Below the pieces are notes generated by a model, which made no database searches, had not been told where the DNA came from, and saw only the letters and a list, made by a program, of their open reading frames with translations. Below are positions 41,807 to 51,695 of a stretch of DNA of 64,000 bases, piece by piece. The position numbers and the translations under genes are program-made. The stretch is taken from contig CP016836.1 of NCBI GenBank assembly GCA_002240395.1, forward strand, positions 1,860,001-1,924,000, read 5' to 3'. Source of the stretch: Xanthomonas citri pv. mangiferaeindicae (lineage in GTDB: Bacteria; Pseudomonadota; Gammaproteobacteria; Xanthomonadales; Xanthomonadaceae). How positions within the stretch are numbered: the stretch's first letter is position 1; each line of letters starts with the position of its first letter.

Positions 41807-43576
41807 ATGATCGAACTTCTCGTCCCCCTTGCTCTGGCTGCCGCGCTGGCGTGGCCGCTTGGGCGCTATCTCGCGATGGTGATGCGCGGCGGGCCGGCGC
41901 CGGGCGATCGCGTGTTCGCACGTCTGGAGCGGCCGCTGTACCGCTTGCTCGGCGTCGACCCGACTGTCGGCATGGGGTGGAAGGCGTACGCAGGCGCATT
42001 CCTTGCCAGCAACATCATGTTGCTCATCGTGGCGACCGCAGTGTTCATGGGGCAGGCCTGGCTGCCGCTCAATCCCAACGGGGCGCCGAACATGCGCTGG
42101 GACCTGGCATTGCACACGGCGATGTCGTTCCTGACCAACACCAATCAGCAGCATTACGCCGGCCAGGCACAGCTCTCGCATCTTGCGCAGATGACGGCGA
42201 TCGTCGGGCTGCAGGTGGCGACGCCGATGATGGGCCTGGCGCTGGTCGTGGCGACCTTGCGTGGACTGTTCGGAGGCCGCGCGGCCTTGCAGGCCGGAGC
42301 GGACATGCACGTGGCGGCCGATGTGGTCATGCCTTCGGCCGGCAATGGGCGCAGGCCAGCAACGGCGCGCGTCGATGTCGGTAACTACTGGGCCGATGTC
42401 GTCCGCCCGACTGTGCGCGTCATGCTGCCGCTGTGTCTACTGTGGTCGCTGCTGCTGACGGCGCAGGGCGTGCCCTCGACGCTGGCCGGTGGGCCCGAGG
42501 CGACACCGCTCGACACGAGTGCGGAAGTGACCGGCCAGAAGATTCCGCTCGGCCCGGTCGCGGCGATGGTCGCGGCCAAACAACTGGGCAGCAATGGCGG
42601 CGGCTGGTACGGGCCCAACAGCGCTGCGCCGCTGGAGAATCCGACGCCGCTGTCCAACCTGCTGGAGCTGCTGGCGATCGTGTTGCTGCCGATGTCGGTC
42701 GTGGCGATGGTCGGCACGTTCACCGGCCGGCGCCGATTTGCCGCGCTGGTGTTCGGGTGCATGTTGACGATGTCGCTGTTGTCGGGGGCCGCGGCGCTCT
42801 GGGCTGAGCGCCACGGGCCGGCCCCGGTCGCGGCGGCGTTGATGGAAGGCAAGGAGGTGCGTTTCGGCGTCGACGCTTCGACGGCCTGGGCGGCGTTGAC
42901 CACGCAGGTCAACAACGGTTCGGTGAACCTGATGCTCGACTCGGCGGCGCCGCTGACCGGGTTGGTGGCGATGGGCAACATGCTGGTCAATGCGATCTGG
43001 GGCGGCATCGGCTGCGGTCTGCAGCAGTTCCTGGTCTACCTGCTGCTGGCGGTGTTCGTGGCCGGGCTGATGACCGGGCGCACGCCGGAGCTGTTCGGCC
43101 GCAAGATCGAGGCGCCGGAGGTGCGTCTGCTGGCGGTGCTCGTCTTGCTGCAGCCGGTGGTGCTGCTGGGCCTGACTGCGGCGACCCTGGCGATGCCGTC
43201 GCTGGCGGGCACCTCCAATCCAGGCGCGCACGCGATCGGCCAGGTGTTCTACGAGTACGCATCGGCGTTCGCCAACAACGGCTCGGGCTTCGAAGGCCTG
43301 GCCGATGCGTCGATGTGGTGGAACCTGACCACGACCGTGGCGCTCGCGCTCGGTCGCTATCCGGCACTGGTGCTCCCGCTGATCATCGCGGCGCTGCTTG
43401 CGGCCAAGCGCGCGGCGCCCGAGAGCGCCGGCACCTTGCGGATCGAGACACCGACCTTCGCGATGACGCTGCTGGCGATCGTCGCGGTGCTCACGCTTCT
43501 CCAGTTCATGCCGGTGCTGGTGCTCGGCCCTGTGGCCGAGCATCTGGCCCTGGCCTCGGCCCACGTGGGGACTTGA
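41807..43576 (+). CDS. kdpA: Potassium-transporting ATPase, KdpA channel subunit
   Basis: Membrane subunit forming the K+ selectivity filter of the high-affinity Kdp pump, 589 residues. The four pore-loop signatures are visible: TNTNQQHYAGQ, SNGGGWYGPNS, NNGSVN and FANNGSGFEG. It is about 30 residues longer than E. coli KdpA, owing to an insert after RGLFGGR (about residues 156-185) before VGNYWADVVRPT. The ATG at 41807 is chosen; ATG 41798 would add three residues. No kdpF gene exists before it. Confidence 0.96.
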   Translation: MIELLVPLALAAALAWPLGRYLAMVMRGGPAPGDRVFARLERPLYRLLGVDPTVGMGWKAYAGAFLASNIMLLIVATAVFMGQAWLPLNPNGAPNMRWDLALHTAMSFLTNTNQQHYAGQAQLSHLAQMTAIVGLQVATPMMGLALVVATLRGLFGGRAALQAGADMHVAADVVMPSAGNGRRPATARVDVGNYWADVVRPTVRVMLPLCLLWSLLLTAQGVPSTLAGGPEATPLDTSAEVTGQKIPLGPVAAMVAAKQLGSNGGGWYGPNSAAPLENPTPLSNLLELLAIVLLPMSVVAMVGTFTGRRRFAALVFGCMLTMSLLSGAAALWAERHGPAPVAAALMEGKEVRFGVDASTAWAALTTQVNNGSVNLMLDSAAPLTGLVAMGNMLVNAIWGGIGCGLQQFLVYLLLAVFVAGLMTGRTPELFGRKIEAPEVRLLAVLVLLQPVVLLGLTAATLAMPSLAGTSNPGAHAIGQVFYEYASAFANNGSGFEGLADASMWWNLTTTVALALGRYPALVLPLIIAALLAAKRAAPESAGTLRIETPTFAMTLLAIVAVLTLLQFMPVLVLGPVAEHLALASAHVGT

Positions 43577-43579
43577 TCG

Positions 43580-45649
43580 ATGACCTCTCTTTCCCAAGAT
43601 GCCGCGCCCGTGCGCGGGACCAATCCCACCCTGTTCGATGCCGGCATCCTGCGCGCCGCGGTTCGCGATGCGTTCGTCAAACTCGCGCCGCAGCACGCGT
43701 TGCGCAATCCGGTGATGGCCGTCGTCTGGCTGGCCACACTGCTGACCGCCGCGCTGACCGTGACGGGCCGGGCCTCGTCGCCCGTGCTGGGTTGGACGGT
43801 GACCGGGTTGCTGGCGATCACCGTGCTGTTCGCCAACTTCGCCGAGGCGATGGCCGAGGCGCGCGGCCGCGGACAGGCCGCCTCGTTGCGGCGCGCGCGC
43901 CAGGATCTGGTCGCACGTCGGGTCGCCTCGACGCAGACCACCAACGCGCCCGAACGCGTGGCCGCATCCGCGCTTCGGCCCGGCGATCTGGTGATCGTGT
44001 CGGAAGGCGAGTTGGTGCCGGCCGACGGTGAGATCGTGCTCGGGCTGGCCACGATCAACGAGGCGGCGGTCACCGGCGAATCGGCGCCGGTGCTGCGCGA
44101 AGCGGGGACCGATCGCAGTGGCGTGATCGGCGGCACCAAGGTGTTGTCCGACGAGATCGTCGTGCGCGTCACGGTCGAAGCCGGGCACAGCTTCCTCGAT
44201 CGCATGATCGCGCTGGTCGAGGGGGCGAATCGGCAGAAGACACCCAATGAGGTCGCGCTCGGCCTGCTGCTGGCGACCATGACGCTGACGTTCCTGGTCG
44301 TGGTGGTCACGCTGCCGGCGATCGCGGGCTTCGTCGGTGCGCGGCTCGATCCCTTGCTGCTGATCGCACTGTTGGTGTGCCTGATCCCGACCACGATCGG
44401 CGGGCTGCTGCCGGCGATTGGCATCGCCGGCATGAATCGCGCGCTGTCGGCGAATGTGCTGGCGAAGTCGGGCAAGGCAGTCGAGGTGGCCGGCGACATC
44501 GACGTGCTGCTGCTCGACAAGACCGGCACGATCACCCACGGCGATCGCCAGGCGACTGCGCTGCATCCGTTGGCGGGGATCGACCCCGACGCGCTGCGCG
44601 AAGCCGCACTGCTCGCTTCGCTCGCCGATCCCACGCCCGAAGGCAAGTCCATCGTGCGCCTGGCGCGGCGACCCGGCGCCTCGCTCGAGGCCCCCGCTCA
44701 GGCGCACTTCGTCGCGTTCACTGCACAGACGCGCATGAGCGGTGTGGACCTGGGCGGCGGCGATTCACCCCGGCACATCCGCAAGGGTGCGATGGATGCG
44801 GTCGTCGCCCATGTCGCGGCGCTGGGCGGCACGGTGTCGACGGAACTGCGTGCGCGCGTCGAGCAGGTCGCACGCAGCGGTGCCACGCCGCTGGTCGTCG
44901 CCGAAGGTCCGCACGTGCTCGGCGTGATCGAGCTGTCGGACGTGGTCAAGACCGGCATCCGAGAGAAATTCGCGCAGCTGCGCGGCATGGGCATCCGCAC
45001 GGTAATGATCACCGGCGACAACCCGTTGACCGCGGCCGCGATCGCCGCCGAGGCTGGGGTCGACGACTACATCGCCGAGGCGCGTCCGGAGGACAAGCTC
45101 GCGCGCATCCGGGCCGAACAGGCGCAGGGCCGGCTGGTGGCGATGGTCGGCGACGGCACCAACGATGCGCCCGCGCTGGCGCAGGCCGACGTGGGCCTGG
45201 CGATGCACGCCGGCACTCAGGCGGCCAAGGAGGCGGGCAACATGGTCGATCTGGATTCCGACCCGGCCAAGCTGCTGCGGGTGGTCGAGGTTGGCAAGCA
45301 GCAGTTGATCACCCGGGGCGCGCTGACGACGTTCTCGCTGGCCAACGACGTGTCCAAGTACTTCGCGATCCTGCCGGCGCTGTTCGCTGCGTCGGTGCCG
45401 GCCCTGGGGGCGCTGGACGTGATGCGGCTGTCGAGCCCGCGCAATGCGGTGATCGCGGCATTGCTGTTCAACGCCGCGATCATCCCGCTGCTGATTCCGT
45501 TGGCGCTGCGCGGCGTGCGCTTCCGCGCCTCCGGGGCAACGGCACTGCTGCGCCGGAACATGCTCGTCTACGGCCTGGGCGGCGTATTGCTGCCGTTCGC
45601 CGCGATCAAGCTCATCGATCTGGCGCTGGCCGCCAGTGTCGGCCTGTAG
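43580..45649 (+). CDS. kdpB: Potassium-transporting P-type ATPase, KdpB subunit
   Basis: Catalytic P-type ATPase of the Kdp complex, 689 residues. It has the TGES actuator motif (INEAAVTGESAPV) with the serine that is phosphorylated to inhibit the pump at high K+, CLIPTTIGGLLPAIGIAGM in the membrane core, the phosphorylated Asp313 in DKTGTITHG, the KGAMDAV nucleotide site and GDGTNDAPALAQADVG. It starts three bases after kdpA. Confidence 0.97.
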   Translation: MTSLSQDAAPVRGTNPTLFDAGILRAAVRDAFVKLAPQHALRNPVMAVVWLATLLTAALTVTGRASSPVLGWTVTGLLAITVLFANFAEAMAEARGRGQAASLRRARQDLVARRVASTQTTNAPERVAASALRPGDLVIVSEGELVPADGEIVLGLATINEAAVTGESAPVLREAGTDRSGVIGGTKVLSDEIVVRVTVEAGHSFLDRMIALVEGANRQKTPNEVALGLLLATMTLTFLVVVVTLPAIAGFVGARLDPLLLIALLVCLIPTTIGGLLPAIGIAGMNRALSANVLAKSGKAVEVAGDIDVLLLDKTGTITHGDRQATALHPLAGIDPDALREAALLASLADPTPEGKSIVRLARRPGASLEAPAQAHFVAFTAQTRMSGVDLGGGDSPRHIRKGAMDAVVAHVAALGGTVSTELRARVEQVARSGATPLVVAEGPHVLGVIELSDVVKTGIREKFAQLRGMGIRTVMITGDNPLTAAAIAAEAGVDDYIAEARPEDKLARIRAEQAQGRLVAMVGDGTNDAPALAQADVGLAMHAGTQAAKEAGNMVDLDSDPAKLLRVVEVGKQQLITRGALTTFSLANDVSKYFAILPALFAASVPALGALDVMRLSSPRNAVIAALLFNAAIIPLLIPLALRGVRFRASGATALLRRNMLVYGLGGVLLPFAAIKLIDLALAASVGL

Positions 45650-45659
45650 AGGACTCCCC

Positions 45660-46265
45660 ATGACCGTTTTCCCGTCTTCGCATTCGGCCGGCCTGTTGCG
45701 GCCGGCTCTGGGCCTGGCCGTGATCACACTGCTGGTTGCCGGCCTGGGTTATGCGCTGCTCGCCACGGGGCTGGGACGCGTGCTGTTCCCGGCACAGGCC
45801 CAGGGCAGTCTGCTCGAGCGCGACGGCCGGATCGTCGGCTCGGCGCTGGTCGGCCAGCCGTTCGCGGGCGCGCGCTGGTTCGTGCCGCGTCCTTCGGCAG
45901 CCGGCTACGACCCCATGGCGATGGCCGGCAGCAATCTGTCGCGTGGCAACCCGGCGTTGCGGGCCGAGATCGCGGCCGCGCGCCAGGCCATCGCTGCGCG
46001 TGAGGGCGTCGCCGCTGTGGACGTGCCGGACGAGCTGATCACCCGGTCCGGCAGCGGTATCGACCCGCACATCGGACCGGCAGCGGCACGCGTGCAGGTC
46101 GCGCGGGTCGCGGCGGCACGCGGCCTCGACCCGGCGCGGGTGCAGGCGCTGGTCGATGCCCACACCCAGGGCCCCACGTTCGGCCTGTTCGGTGCGGCGC
46201 GGGTGAACGTGCTCTCGCTCAACCTCGCGCTCGACGCGCAGTCGCAGGCCGACGGCGCACAATAA
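45660..46265 (+). CDS. kdpC: Potassium-transporting ATPase, KdpC subunit
   Basis: Accessory subunit with one membrane helix, 201 residues: LRPALGLAVITLLVAGLGYALLATGLGRVLFP, then GSALVGQPFAGARWFVPRPSAAGYDPMAMAGSNLSRGNPAL, DELITRSGSGIDPHIGPAAARVQVARVAAARG, and ARVNVLSLNLALD. The ATG at 45660 has a GAGGA site seven bases before it. It follows kdpB by ten bases. Confidence 0.95.
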   Translation: MTVFPSSHSAGLLRPALGLAVITLLVAGLGYALLATGLGRVLFPAQAQGSLLERDGRIVGSALVGQPFAGARWFVPRPSAAGYDPMAMAGSNLSRGNPALRAEIAAARQAIAAREGVAAVDVPDELITRSGSGIDPHIGPAAARVQVARVAAARGLDPARVQALVDAHTQGPTFGLFGAARVNVLSLNLALDAQSQADGAQ

Positions 46266-46269
46266 GCCG

Positions 46270-48954
46270 ATGTCCGCCGACCGTGACGCCCGTGCCGATG
46301 CGCTGCTGGCCGATGCCGCCCGCGCGCATGGTGGCGGTCGCCTGACGGTGTTCCTGGGCGCCGCGCCCGGCGTCGGCAAGACCTGGGCGATGCTGGCGCG
46401 TGCGCGTGAGCTGCAGGCGCAGGGCCATGCGGTGCTCGTGGGGTTCATCGAGACCCATGGTCGGGCCGATACCGCCGCGTTGCTTGAAGGCATGGAGGTG
46501 CTGCCGCGCCGGCGCCTCGCCTACAGGGGCCGCTGGCTTGAGGCCTTCGACATCGACGCCGCGCTCGCGCGTCGGCCGACGCTGATACTGGTCGACGAGC
46601 TCGCCCATCGCAATCCGCCGGGCAGCCGCCACGAGCGGCGCTGGCAGGACGTCATCGAGTTGCTCGATGCCGGGATCGACGTCCATACGACGGTCAATGT
46701 CCAGCACCTGGAAAGTCTCAACGACATCGTGCATGCGATCACTGGCGTGCGCGTGACCGAGACCGTCCCCGACAGCGTGTTCGACCGCCTGCGCGACATC
46801 CGCCTGGTCGACCTGCCGCCGCGCGACCTGATCGAGCGGTTGGAGGCGGGCAAGGTCTACCTGCCCGAGCAGGCGACGCGAGCGCTGCAGGGCTTCTTCA
46901 CGCCCTCCAACCTCGCCGCGCTGCGCGAACTGGCAATGCAGGTCGCGGCCGACCGCGTCGATGCCGACCTGCGCGAATCGCAGGCGGCGCATGGACGTGC
47001 CGGGCCGACGTTGCGACGCCGGGTGCTGGTCGCGATCGACGGGCTGGGGACGTCCGAGTACCTGGTGCGCGCGGGTCGGCGCATCGCCGAGCGCCGCGAC
47101 GCCCCCTGGACGGTGACCACCGTGCAGTCGGGGGCGCCGCCCGATGCCGCCAGGCAGCTCGAACTCGACCGTGCGTTCGCACTCGCCCGCAGTCTCGGCG
47201 CTGCGACCGAGGTCGTGCACGGCGACGAGGTCGCCGCTGCATTGCTCGACCAGGCCGAGCGTATCGGCGCGTCCTCGATCGTGCTCGGCCGCACGCGCGA
47301 GCGCCCCATCGCGCGTGCATTTAACCGCACGCTCACCCAGCGCCTGCTGCAGCGGGGCGCACGCTTTGAGCTGGTGATCGTCAGCACGCCCGACGCACGT
47401 GCGCGGGCACGTTGGGCGGGGCGCGGCGATCGCACGATGGGCGGCCGGGGCGTTGCCTGGGCGATCGGGGTCACGCTCGGTGCGGTCGCGCTGGGTTGGG
47501 CGACACAACGCTTGCTGCATCTGGACGATCTGTCGATGCTGTTCATGCTCGCGGTCGTGCTGGTGGCCGCGCGCACGCGCATGTCCACGGCGGTGGTCAC
47601 CGCTGTGTTGAGCTTTGCCAGCTACAACTTCTTCTTCATCGAGCCGCGCTTCACCTTCCAGATCGCGGCCCATCGCAGCGTGATCACGGTGACGTTGTTC
47701 CTGATCGCGGCGTTGGTCGCCGGGCGGTTGGCTTCGCGGCTGCGGCAGCAGGTGCTGGCGTTGCGCGCGGCCAATGCGCATGCAACCGGCCTGCAGACGC
47801 TCGGGCGCGAGCTCGCCGCCGCGGCCGACCTCGGTCAGGTGCTGGCGGCCGGCCGCGACGCGTTGGCGCAGGGCCTGGGTGCGCAGGTCTGGATGCAACT
47901 CGACGAGACCATGAGCGCGTCGACGTTGCCCGACGGACTCGACCCGGCTGCAGTGGACTGGGTGCGTCGCCACGGCGAACCGGCGGGGCGCGATACCGAC
48001 ACGCTATCGGCGTTGCGCTGGTGGCTGCTGCCGGTCCGCGACGGCGACACCGTCCACGGCGTCGCCGCGTTGCGCTTCGATGCGCAGGCCCCGCGCCCCG
48101 GACTGGAGCAGCGCCGGCTCGCGCAGGCGATGCTCGACGATATCGCACAGGCGGCGTCGCGCGTGCGCCTGGTCGGCGCGCTCGAGCGGGCTCGGGTCGA
48201 AGGCGAGACCGAACGCCTGCGCGCGGCGTTGCTGTCTTCGGTGTCGCACGACCTGCGCTCGCCGCTGGCCTCGATGATCGGCTCGGCCAGCAGCCTGGCC
48301 AGCTACGGCGAGGCGATGGAGGGGGCGGACCGGCGCGCGCTGCTGGAGACCATCGTGCTCGAGGGCGAGCGCCTGGACCGCTACATCCAGAATCTGCTCG
48401 ACATGACCCGGCTGGGCCAGGATGGGCTGTCGCTCAACCGCGACTGGATCGGCGTCGACGAACTCGTCGGCTCGGCGGTCGCGCGGCTGCGCCGCTATCG
48501 GCCCGAGGTCCGCGTCGTGCTCGACCTCGCGCCCGCCTTGCCGCCGCTGTGGGTGCATCCGGCCCTGCTCGAGCAGGCGCTGTTCAACGTGCTCGAGAAC
48601 GCGGCCGGGTTCTCGCCGCCGGGCGAGGCGATCACAGTGGCCGCGCGCCTGCTGCCGGGCGCGGCCCCAGACACTGCGCAGGACGTGCTGCGCATCGATG
48701 TCGCAGACCGTGGCCCCGGGATCCCCGACGAGGAGCGTGCGCGCATCTTCGACATGTTCTACAGCGTCGAACGCGGCGATCGTGGCCGCAAAGGTACCGG
48801 CCTCGGACTGACGATCTGCCAGGGTATGGTCGGTGCGCACGGCGGTGCGGTCTCGGCGTTGCGCGGGCCCGACGGCACCGGCACGCTGATCCGGATCGAG
48901 CTGCCTCTGCAGCGCCCGCCAGAACCGGAGCCCGACCATGCCGGCGAAGCCTGA
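46270..48954 (+). CDS. kdpD: Sensor histidine kinase KdpD
   Basis: K+ and turgor sensor, 894 residues. The N-terminal KdpD domain has an ATP-binding Walker motif GAAPGVGKTWAML and the block RRPTLILVDELAHRNPPGSRHERRWQDV, then a Usp-like domain (about 245-380), four membrane helices (about 395-500), a GAF-like region, the dimerisation helix with phosphorylated His660 (SSVSHDLRSPLASM), and an ATPase domain with NVLENAAGFSPPG, DRGPGIPDEE and RGRKGTGLGLTICQG. It starts four bases after kdpC and overlaps kdpE by 17 bases. Confidence 0.96.
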   Translation: MSADRDARADALLADAARAHGGGRLTVFLGAAPGVGKTWAMLARARELQAQGHAVLVGFIETHGRADTAALLEGMEVLPRRRLAYRGRWLEAFDIDAALARRPTLILVDELAHRNPPGSRHERRWQDVIELLDAGIDVHTTVNVQHLESLNDIVHAITGVRVTETVPDSVFDRLRDIRLVDLPPRDLIERLEAGKVYLPEQATRALQGFFTPSNLAALRELAMQVAADRVDADLRESQAAHGRAGPTLRRRVLVAIDGLGTSEYLVRAGRRIAERRDAPWTVTTVQSGAPPDAARQLELDRAFALARSLGAATEVVHGDEVAAALLDQAERIGASSIVLGRTRERPIARAFNRTLTQRLLQRGARFELVIVSTPDARARARWAGRGDRTMGGRGVAWAIGVTLGAVALGWATQRLLHLDDLSMLFMLAVVLVAARTRMSTAVVTAVLSFASYNFFFIEPRFTFQIAAHRSVITVTLFLIAALVAGRLASRLRQQVLALRAANAHATGLQTLGRELAAAADLGQVLAAGRDALAQGLGAQVWMQLDETMSASTLPDGLDPAAVDWVRRHGEPAGRDTDTLSALRWWLLPVRDGDTVHGVAALRFDAQAPRPGLEQRRLAQAMLDDIAQAASRVRLVGALERARVEGETERLRAALLSSVSHDLRSPLASMIGSASSLASYGEAMEGADRRALLETIVLEGERLDRYIQNLLDMTRLGQDGLSLNRDWIGVDELVGSAVARLRRYRPEVRVVLDLAPALPPLWVHPALLEQALFNVLENAAGFSPPGEAITVAARLLPGAAPDTAQDVLRIDVADRGPGIPDEERARIFDMFYSVERGDRGRKGTGLGLTICQGMVGAHGGAVSALRGPDGTGTLIRIELPLQRPPEPEPDHAGEA

Positions 48955-49693
48955 GTCTGCTGCGTCGATGCCGGCGCGCATCTTGGTCGTCGACGACGAA
49001 CCGCAGATCCGGCGGTTCCTGGACATCAGCCTGCGCGCGCAGGGCTACCGCGTCGCGCTTGCCGAGGACGGCGCACGGGCGCTGACACTGCTGGCCGAAG
49101 GCGGCGCCGACCTCGTGGTGCTCGACATCGGACTGCCCGACATCGACGGGCACGCGGTGCTGCGCGAGATCCGCAGTTGGTCGCAGGTGCCGGTGGTGAT
49201 GCTGTCGGTACGCAACGACGAGGGCGGCAAGGTCGCCGCGCTCGATGCGGGCGCGAACGACTACGTGACCAAACCGTTCGGCACGGCCGAACTGATGGCG
49301 CGGATCCGCATGCTGCTGCGCCAGCAGGCGCAGGGCCCGAATGAGGCGCCGGTGTTCGATGATGGCCACCTGCACCTCGACCTGGCGCGCCGCGAGGTGC
49401 GCTTGGACGGCGCGCCGCTGGCGCTGTCGCGCAAGGAGTACGCCTTGCTGTCGATGCTGCTGCGCAATGCCGGCCGCGTGTTGACCCAGCCGCAGTTGCT
49501 GCGCGAGATCTGGGGGCCCAGCCACACCGAGGACGCGCATTACGTGCGCATCCTGGTCGGCAAGTTGCGCGCCAGGCTCGGCGACGACGCCGCCGCGCCG
49601 CGCTACATCGCGACCGAGCCGGGCGTGGGACTGCGCTTCATCGCTCTGGACGACGGCGCGGCCGACGACGGGAGCGAGCGGCGCGGCGCATAG
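48938..49693 (+). CDS. kdpE: Response regulator KdpE
   Basis: OmpR/PhoB-type regulator of kdp transcription, 251 residues. The receiver domain has acidic residues in VVDDEP and phosphorylated Asp63 in VVLDIGLPDIDG, Ser/Lys of the active site in LSVRND and VTKPFG; the C-terminal winged helix is shown by LSRKEYALLSMLLRNAGRVLTQPQLLREIWG and HYVRILVGKLRARLGDD. Overlap with kdpD indicates coupling. The likely target is the direct repeat before torF. Confidence 0.96.
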   Translation: MPAKPESAASMPARILVVDDEPQIRRFLDISLRAQGYRVALAEDGARALTLLAEGGADLVVLDIGLPDIDGHAVLREIRSWSQVPVVMLSVRNDEGGKVAALDAGANDYVTKPFGTAELMARIRMLLRQQAQGPNEAPVFDDGHLHLDLARREVRLDGAPLALSRKEYALLSMLLRNAGRVLTQPQLLREIWGPSHTEDAHYVRILVGKLRARLGDDAAAPRYIATEPGVGLRFIALDDGAADDGSERRGA

Positions 49694-49822
49694 CGGCACC
49701 GCCGCGCGGGTTTCGGCGCGTCGGTGGCGGCATGCCATGCACCGGGCCAGCAGGCTGCACCTGATCGTCAGGCGGGCACCGGTATGCTCTGGCGCTTCGT
49801 CACAGCCGACCCCAGGAACGCC

Positions 49823-50803
49823 ATGCAGCCATCGACCATGACCGCCATCGCCATCCGCGACGGCAAAGGCGAGGCGGATGCGCTGCATCCGGTTGAACTG
49901 CCGATGCCTGTGCCGGCGGAGGGACAGGTGCTGATCCGGGTGCGAGCGGCGGGCGTCAACCGGCCGGATATCGTGCAGCGCCTCGGCAGCTACCCGCCGC
50001 CGCCCGGCGCGCCGGAGACGCTCGGCCTGGAGGTGGCGGGCGAGATCGTGCATGGCGCAGGTCGATGGCGCCCGGGCGACCGGGTCTGTGCGCTGCTGGG
50101 CGGTGGCGGCTATGCGACCCACGCGTTGGCCGACGCCCGTCACGTGTTGCCGATACCGGACGGGCTGGACTGGGTCCACGCCGCCGCGCTGCCGGAGACC
50201 GTGTTCACGGTCTACGCCAACGTGTTCGAACATGGCGCCCTGCAGGCCGGCGAATGGCTGCTGGTGCATGGCGCGACTTCGGGCATCGGCGTGGCGGCGA
50301 TCCAGATGGCGCGCGCGGCCGGGGCGCATGTGCTGGCGTGCAGCCGGGGCGCGGAGAAGGCCGCGCAGGCGCGCGCACTGGGCGCAGAGGTGTCGGTCGA
50401 TACGCGAACCGAGGATTTCGCGGAGGTCGCGCGCGCGCACGGCGGCGTCGACGTCGCGCTGGATATGGTCGGCGCGCCGACGTTCGAGGCCACGCTGCGC
50501 GCGCTCAACCGTGGTGGGCGCATCGTCTACATCGCCGCGCTGGGCGGCGCGGTGCTGGAGGTTCCGGTGATGCGGCTGATGCAGAAGCAGGCCGTTCTCA
50601 CCGGCTCGACCTTGCGGCCGCGCAGCGCCGATGAGAAGGCACGTCTGGCCGAAGCGGTCGAACGGAGGGTGTGGCCGTGGATCGCCGAGGGGCGGGTCCG
50701 CGCGGTCGTCGACCGCACGTTCCCGTTGGCCGAGGCCGCGGCCGCACACGCCTACCTCGAGGCCGGCGTGCATGTTGGAAAGGTGGTGCTCGAGGTCGCG
50801 TAG
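49823..50803 (+). CDS. NADPH:quinone oxidoreductase (zinc-free MDR family, PIG3-like)
   Basis: Cytoplasmic medium-chain reductase, 326 residues. It has the GroES-like N-terminal domain (VRAAGVNRPDIVQRLGSYPPPPGAPETLGLEVAGEI) and a Rossmann domain (LLVHGATSGIGVAAIQMARAAGAHVLA), without zinc-ligand cysteines, as in the PIG3/TP53I3 group of quinone reductases. AGGA lies five bases before the ATG at 49823; ATG 49838 is an alternative. It is 129 bases after kdpE and likely a separate unit. Confidence 0.9.
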   Translation: MQPSTMTAIAIRDGKGEADALHPVELPMPVPAEGQVLIRVRAAGVNRPDIVQRLGSYPPPPGAPETLGLEVAGEIVHGAGRWRPGDRVCALLGGGGYATHALADARHVLPIPDGLDWVHAAALPETVFTVYANVFEHGALQAGEWLLVHGATSGIGVAAIQMARAAGAHVLACSRGAEKAAQARALGAEVSVDTRTEDFAEVARAHGGVDVALDMVGAPTFEATLRALNRGGRIVYIAALGGAVLEVPVMRLMQKQAVLTGSTLRPRSADEKARLAEAVERRVWPWIAEGRVRAVVDRTFPLAEAAAAHAYLEAGVHVGKVVLEVA

Positions 50804-50913
50804 GCACGGACGCGTCACCACCCGCAGCAGGACAGCGCTACGCGCGGTTCCAGGCGCGCGACCGCACATGCGAGAACCGATGGCCCGCGGCTCGATCACC
50901 GCGTTGTGACGGC

Positions 50914-51474
50914 TCAGCCGACCGGCGGCCCGTGCTCGGTTCCCCGACACCGCCGCAGCAAGGCCGCGCAGAGCGTGCGCAAGCGGCGGTTGTCGCGGGC
51001 CAGTCGTGCGAGCACCAAGGCGTCGACACCGGCATCGCGCATTCGCGGCGCAGGATCCAGGACATCGTCCAGCGCGCAGGCGCCCGCCACCAGCGCGGCG
51101 GCATCGGCCTCTGCGCTGGCAACCCCGCCGTGTGCGATGACCGGCGCCACCGGGACCAGCAGCCGATAGCCGCGCCGGTGCAGCGTGTCGATGTAGCGCG
51201 GGGCCTGGGCGCTATCGCCCAGCGCGGCGCGCAGCAACGCCACATGCTTATGCACTGCGTTGTCACTTAAGTCCTGTCCGGGCCAGCAGGCATCGAGCAG
51301 GGCATCGGCGCTGCGGACCGCGCCGTTACTCGCGGCCAGCGCGCACAGCAAGGTCATGGTCCTGGGTTCCAGGCGACGGCGATGGCCTGCGCGTAGCAGG
51401 CGGCCCTCTGCGGGAACGACGATCCAGTCGCCTATCCGGAATCGGTCCGAGCCTCCCGGGATCTTGCTCGCCAT
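50914..51474 (-). CDS. ToxR/CadC-type winged-helix regulator (soluble)
   Basis: A 186-residue DNA-binding protein. The N-terminal Trans_reg_C winged helix is clear: FRIGDWIVVPAEGRLLRAGHRRRLEPRTMTLLCALAASNGAVRSADALLDACWPGQDLSDNAVHKHVALLRAALGD...YIDTLHRRGYRLLVPV. In CadC-type proteins a membrane helix and sensor domain follow, but here only some 80 residues rich in Ala and Arg follow, without a membrane helix or receiver domain. It is divergent from the LuxR-type gene next to it; both stand just before the DUF2589 cassette and may control it. Confidence 0.85.
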   Translation of the reverse strand: MASKIPGGSDRFRIGDWIVVPAEGRLLRAGHRRRLEPRTMTLLCALAASNGAVRSADALLDACWPGQDLSDNAVHKHVALLRAALGDSAQAPRYIDTLHRRGYRLLVPVAPVIAHGGVASAEADAAALVAGACALDDVLDPAPRMRDAGVDALVLARLARDNRRLRTLCAALLRRCRGTEHGPPVG

Positions 51475-51695
51475 TCGCCCTCCTGTGGCGCCGGCGCAGA
51501 TGCCGGTGTCTTCGCGTGTCCGTGTCCGTGTCCGTGTTGGAACGCGCGCGCCTGTGATCGGCGCGGGTCGCGCATCGGCGGATGCCGTGGCGCACCGCCC
51601 GCCCGGAAGCTTTCCGGAAGGACTTAGATCGGCGCGCTGGTGATGCTCGGTCCGGAGGCGGCAATCGCCGCGTCATCGACGCTAGGGAGGGAGCG
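51475..51695. other. Divergent regulatory region between two regulator genes
   Basis: No protein gene. It contains the hexamer GTGTCC three times in tandem (51516-51533), 42-59 bases upstream of the winged-helix gene start. No -35/-10 pair could be assigned with confidence. Confidence 0.5.
51516..51533. repeat. Tandem hexamer (GTGTCC)x3
   Basis: Three exact copies plus a partial fourth (GTGTTG). It may be an operator array for a winged-helix regulator, or a simple-sequence tract. Confidence 0.5.

Noticed and set aside
42437..44707. 756-codon minus-strand ORF opposite kdpA/kdpB
   Set aside because: Antisense shadow, rich in His, Gln and Arg; kdpAB are unambiguous.
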